Assembly (NCBI GenBank): GCA_023251095.1
Contig: JAHEZL010000014.1
Location: 1-64,000 of the forward strand
Length of the DNA stretch: 64,000 nucleotides
Direction of reading: 5' to 3'
Source of the DNA: Flavobacteriales bacterium
GTDB lineage: Bacteria; Bacteroidota; Bacteroidia; Flavobacteriales_C; GCA-002722245
Shown here: piece by piece, positions 62,678 to 64,000 of the stretch
Position numbering within the stretch: the first letter of the stretch is position 1
How the letters are laid out: every line of letters starts with the position of its first letter
Translations under genes and position numbers: made by a program
The notes under the pieces: generated by a model
Told to the model about the DNA's origin: nothing
The model's input: only the letters and a program-made list of their open reading frames with translations
Databases searched by the model: none

Positions 62678-63529
62678 ATGCTTAAACTGTACACGATATT
62701 TTTTGCCGCAATGGCACTCCAATTCTCGTCGTGTAAGCAAGAAGCCCCGGCTCCCAGCTATATTAAAATTGAAGAATTCAAACTCAGCACCAACTATATC
62801 AATGAAGGCAGTTCATCCGCCAAAGTAAGTGATGCGTGGATCTATGTAAACGATCAGCTCATTGGTGCGTATGAATTGCCCTGCGAAATTCCTGTATCAA
62901 CGAGTGGCTCCAGCAAAATAAGTGTAGTGGCGGGAATTAAAAATACCGGGCAGGTGGCTAACCGACAAGAATATCCTTTTTACAAATGGTTCGACACAAC
63001 TGTAGTTTTAAATGGCGGCAGCAGAACCATCCTTCCACAGATTAGTTACATCGACTCCCTTAACTTTTTATGGAATTTTGACTTCGAAGGAAATAGCATT
63101 CCGCTGACCATGGATGAAAATTCCGACACCTCCATGTACCTCGTAAAAAGTACCGCTGATGTCTTAGAAGGAAATGGAATGGGCGAAGTCAAAGTGGATC
63201 AGCAACACCCTCTCGCCTTTTTAAAAAGCAACCTGAATTTAAATATTCCGGCTGCGGTAAAAGCTACTTTTTTAGAAATGAATTACGCTTGTAATACAGA
63301 AACAGAGATCGGCGTAATCACCTATGTGTCAAATAGTAAAATTATATTACCTATTGTAACACTTAAGTCGACTGATTTAAAATGGAACAAGATATATATC
63401 GACCTCAGCAATACCCTCGGGACTTATGCGTTGCAAGGTAAATTTGAAATTTATTGTCAAATTCATCAACTTAGCAACGACATATTAACCCTACGCTTCG
63501 ACAACTTTAAGATCATCAGTCAGAAATGA
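62678..63529 (+). CDS. putative lipoprotein of unknown function
   Basis: 283 residues from ATG 62678 (MLKLYTIFFAAMALQFSSC); a TTG at 62660 in frame is not preferred. Lipobox cysteine near 19. Beta-rich body with repeated YVNDQLIGAYELP-type strands and no named domain. Its stop overlaps the start of the sugar-transferase gene by 4 bases (ATGA), hence an operon, and it may be connected with envelope polysaccharide work. Confidence 0.75.
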   Translation: MLKLYTIFFAAMALQFSSCKQEAPAPSYIKIEEFKLSTNYINEGSSSAKVSDAWIYVNDQLIGAYELPCEIPVSTSGSSKISVVAGIKNTGQVANRQEYPFYKWFDTTVVLNGGSRTILPQISYIDSLNFLWNFDFEGNSIPLTMDENSDTSMYLVKSTADVLEGNGMGEVKVDQQHPLAFLKSNLNLNIPAAVKATFLEMNYACNTETEIGVITYVSNSKIILPIVTLKSTDLKWNKIYIDLSNTLGTYALQGKFEIYCQIHQLSNDILTLRFDNFKIISQK

Positions 63530-64000
63530 ATTCCAAAAAACAAGCACTCAAGTACATTGTTAGCGACTGGCTGATGGCAACAATTGCCTGGGGTACTTTC
63601 TTTATATACAGAAAAAAGAGACTTGACAAAGCCGATTACCTTTTAGAGGAAGTTCTACACGACCCTAAACTACACGCAGGCTTGCTGGTCATTCCGTTTT
63701 TCTGGTTCTGCCTTTACCTGCTGCAGGGCCAATACGGCAATGTTTACCGCAAATCCCGACTAAAAGAAACGGGGCAAACCCTGTTAATAAGCGCTTTCGG
63801 GGTAATCATTATTTTCTTCACCCTTCTCCTCAACGACTACAAACCTTCTTACAACTCCTACTACAAAGCGATCACGACTTTGTTTTTTATTCACTTTTCA
63901 TTAACCGCCATCAGTCGGTTTATCATCACCTCCCAATCGGCTTACAAAATTCACAACCGCATTATCGGCTTTAAAACCTTAATTATTGGCAGTGATAAAA
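63526..64000 (+). CDS. polyprenyl sugar-phosphate transferase, N-terminal part (runs off the window)
   Basis: At least 158 codons are visible, from ATG 63526. The N-terminus (MNSKKQALKYIVSDWLMATI) and four or so membrane segments with YLLQGQYGNVYRKSRLKETG and FKTLIIGSDK at the edge fit the N-terminal half of WbaP/WcaJ-type glycosyl-1-phosphate transferases, which begin polysaccharide repeat synthesis on undecaprenyl phosphate. The catalytic C-terminus lies beyond the window. Confidence 0.75.
   Translation, partial: MNSKKQALKYIVSDWLMATIAWGTFFIYRKKRLDKADYLLEEVLHDPKLHAGLLVIPFFWFCLYLLQGQYGNVYRKSRLKETGQTLLISAFGVIIIFFTLLLNDYKPSYNSYYKAITTLFFIHFSLTAISRFIITSQSAYKIHNRIIGFKTLIIGSDK

Overview
The window is about 64 kb of AT-rich chromosome from a member of the Bacteroidota. 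The evidence is five proteins with C-terminal type IX secretion (T9SS) sorting domains, a GldI-like FKBP lipoprotein of the gliding-motility type, an alternative bacterial GlmU, -7 promoter boxes of the form TAnnTTTG, and scarce Shine-Dalgarno sequences. The sequence does not settle the family or genus. There are no rRNA genes, CRISPR arrays, intact transposases or integrases, and one tRNA gene.

Layout. 1-3.3 kb: dnaN, a small lipoprotein, a 47-residue basic protein, 3-hydroxybutyryl-CoA dehydrogenase and tRNA-Arg(ACG). 3.3-11.2 kb: an accessory region directly after the tRNA, holding an AbiEi/AbiEii toxin-antitoxin pair, a HigB/HigA pair and two secreted T9SS proteins (PKD and CUB/CARDB). 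Each of the three blocks ends in a copy of the same repeat, with a 36-base near-invariant core followed by a hairpin terminator. A separate 24-base direct repeat copies the tRNA 3' end. 11.3-14.5 kb: secreted GH5-like glycosidase, tandem universal stress protein, DUF6629-like membrane protein. 14.5-20 kb: a six-gene phosphate uptake operon (porin, PstS, peroxiredoxin, PstC, PstA, PstB). 20-25.3 kb: two YeeE/YedE thiosulfate-type membrane proteins, MgtC/SapB with a small acidic partner, an Rrf2 regulator and Lon.

25.4-29.3 kb: GlmU-like protein, low-molecular-weight tyrosine phosphatase overlapping an RsmI-like methyltransferase, a small secreted protein and a family 9 glycosyltransferase. 29.8-36.7 kb: a 2292-residue secreted protein with RCC1-type repeats, many Ig/PKD-like repeats and a gliding-motility C-terminal domain. 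36.8-46.8 kb: Mpl-like ligase, MBL-fold hydrolase, DUF4197 protein, CheY-like receiver, then a minus-strand operon of NrnA, three FKBP-type prolyl isomerases (the first GldI-like) and a GreA/B C-terminal-like protein; then Ndk, a hotdog thioesterase, a TerB-DnaJ protein and a HAD phosphatase. 46.9-53.9 kb: a T9SS protein with three tail-fibre-like repeats, a NamZ (DUF1343) muramidase, a LolC/E-type permease, an unknown secreted protein and cystathionine beta-synthase. 53.9-60.9 kb: two giant paralogous MORN-variant proteins with a BtuF-like protein between them. 61-64 kb: SucD, a YceI-like lipoprotein, an unknown lipoprotein and the start of a polyprenyl sugar-phosphate transferase that runs off the window.

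Most genes are housekeeping or envelope functions in short operons. The most unusual structures are the tRNA-adjacent cassette-like accessory array (3.3-11.2 kb), the long palindromic repeats placed between convergent gene ends, and the MORN / BtuF-like / MORN cluster.
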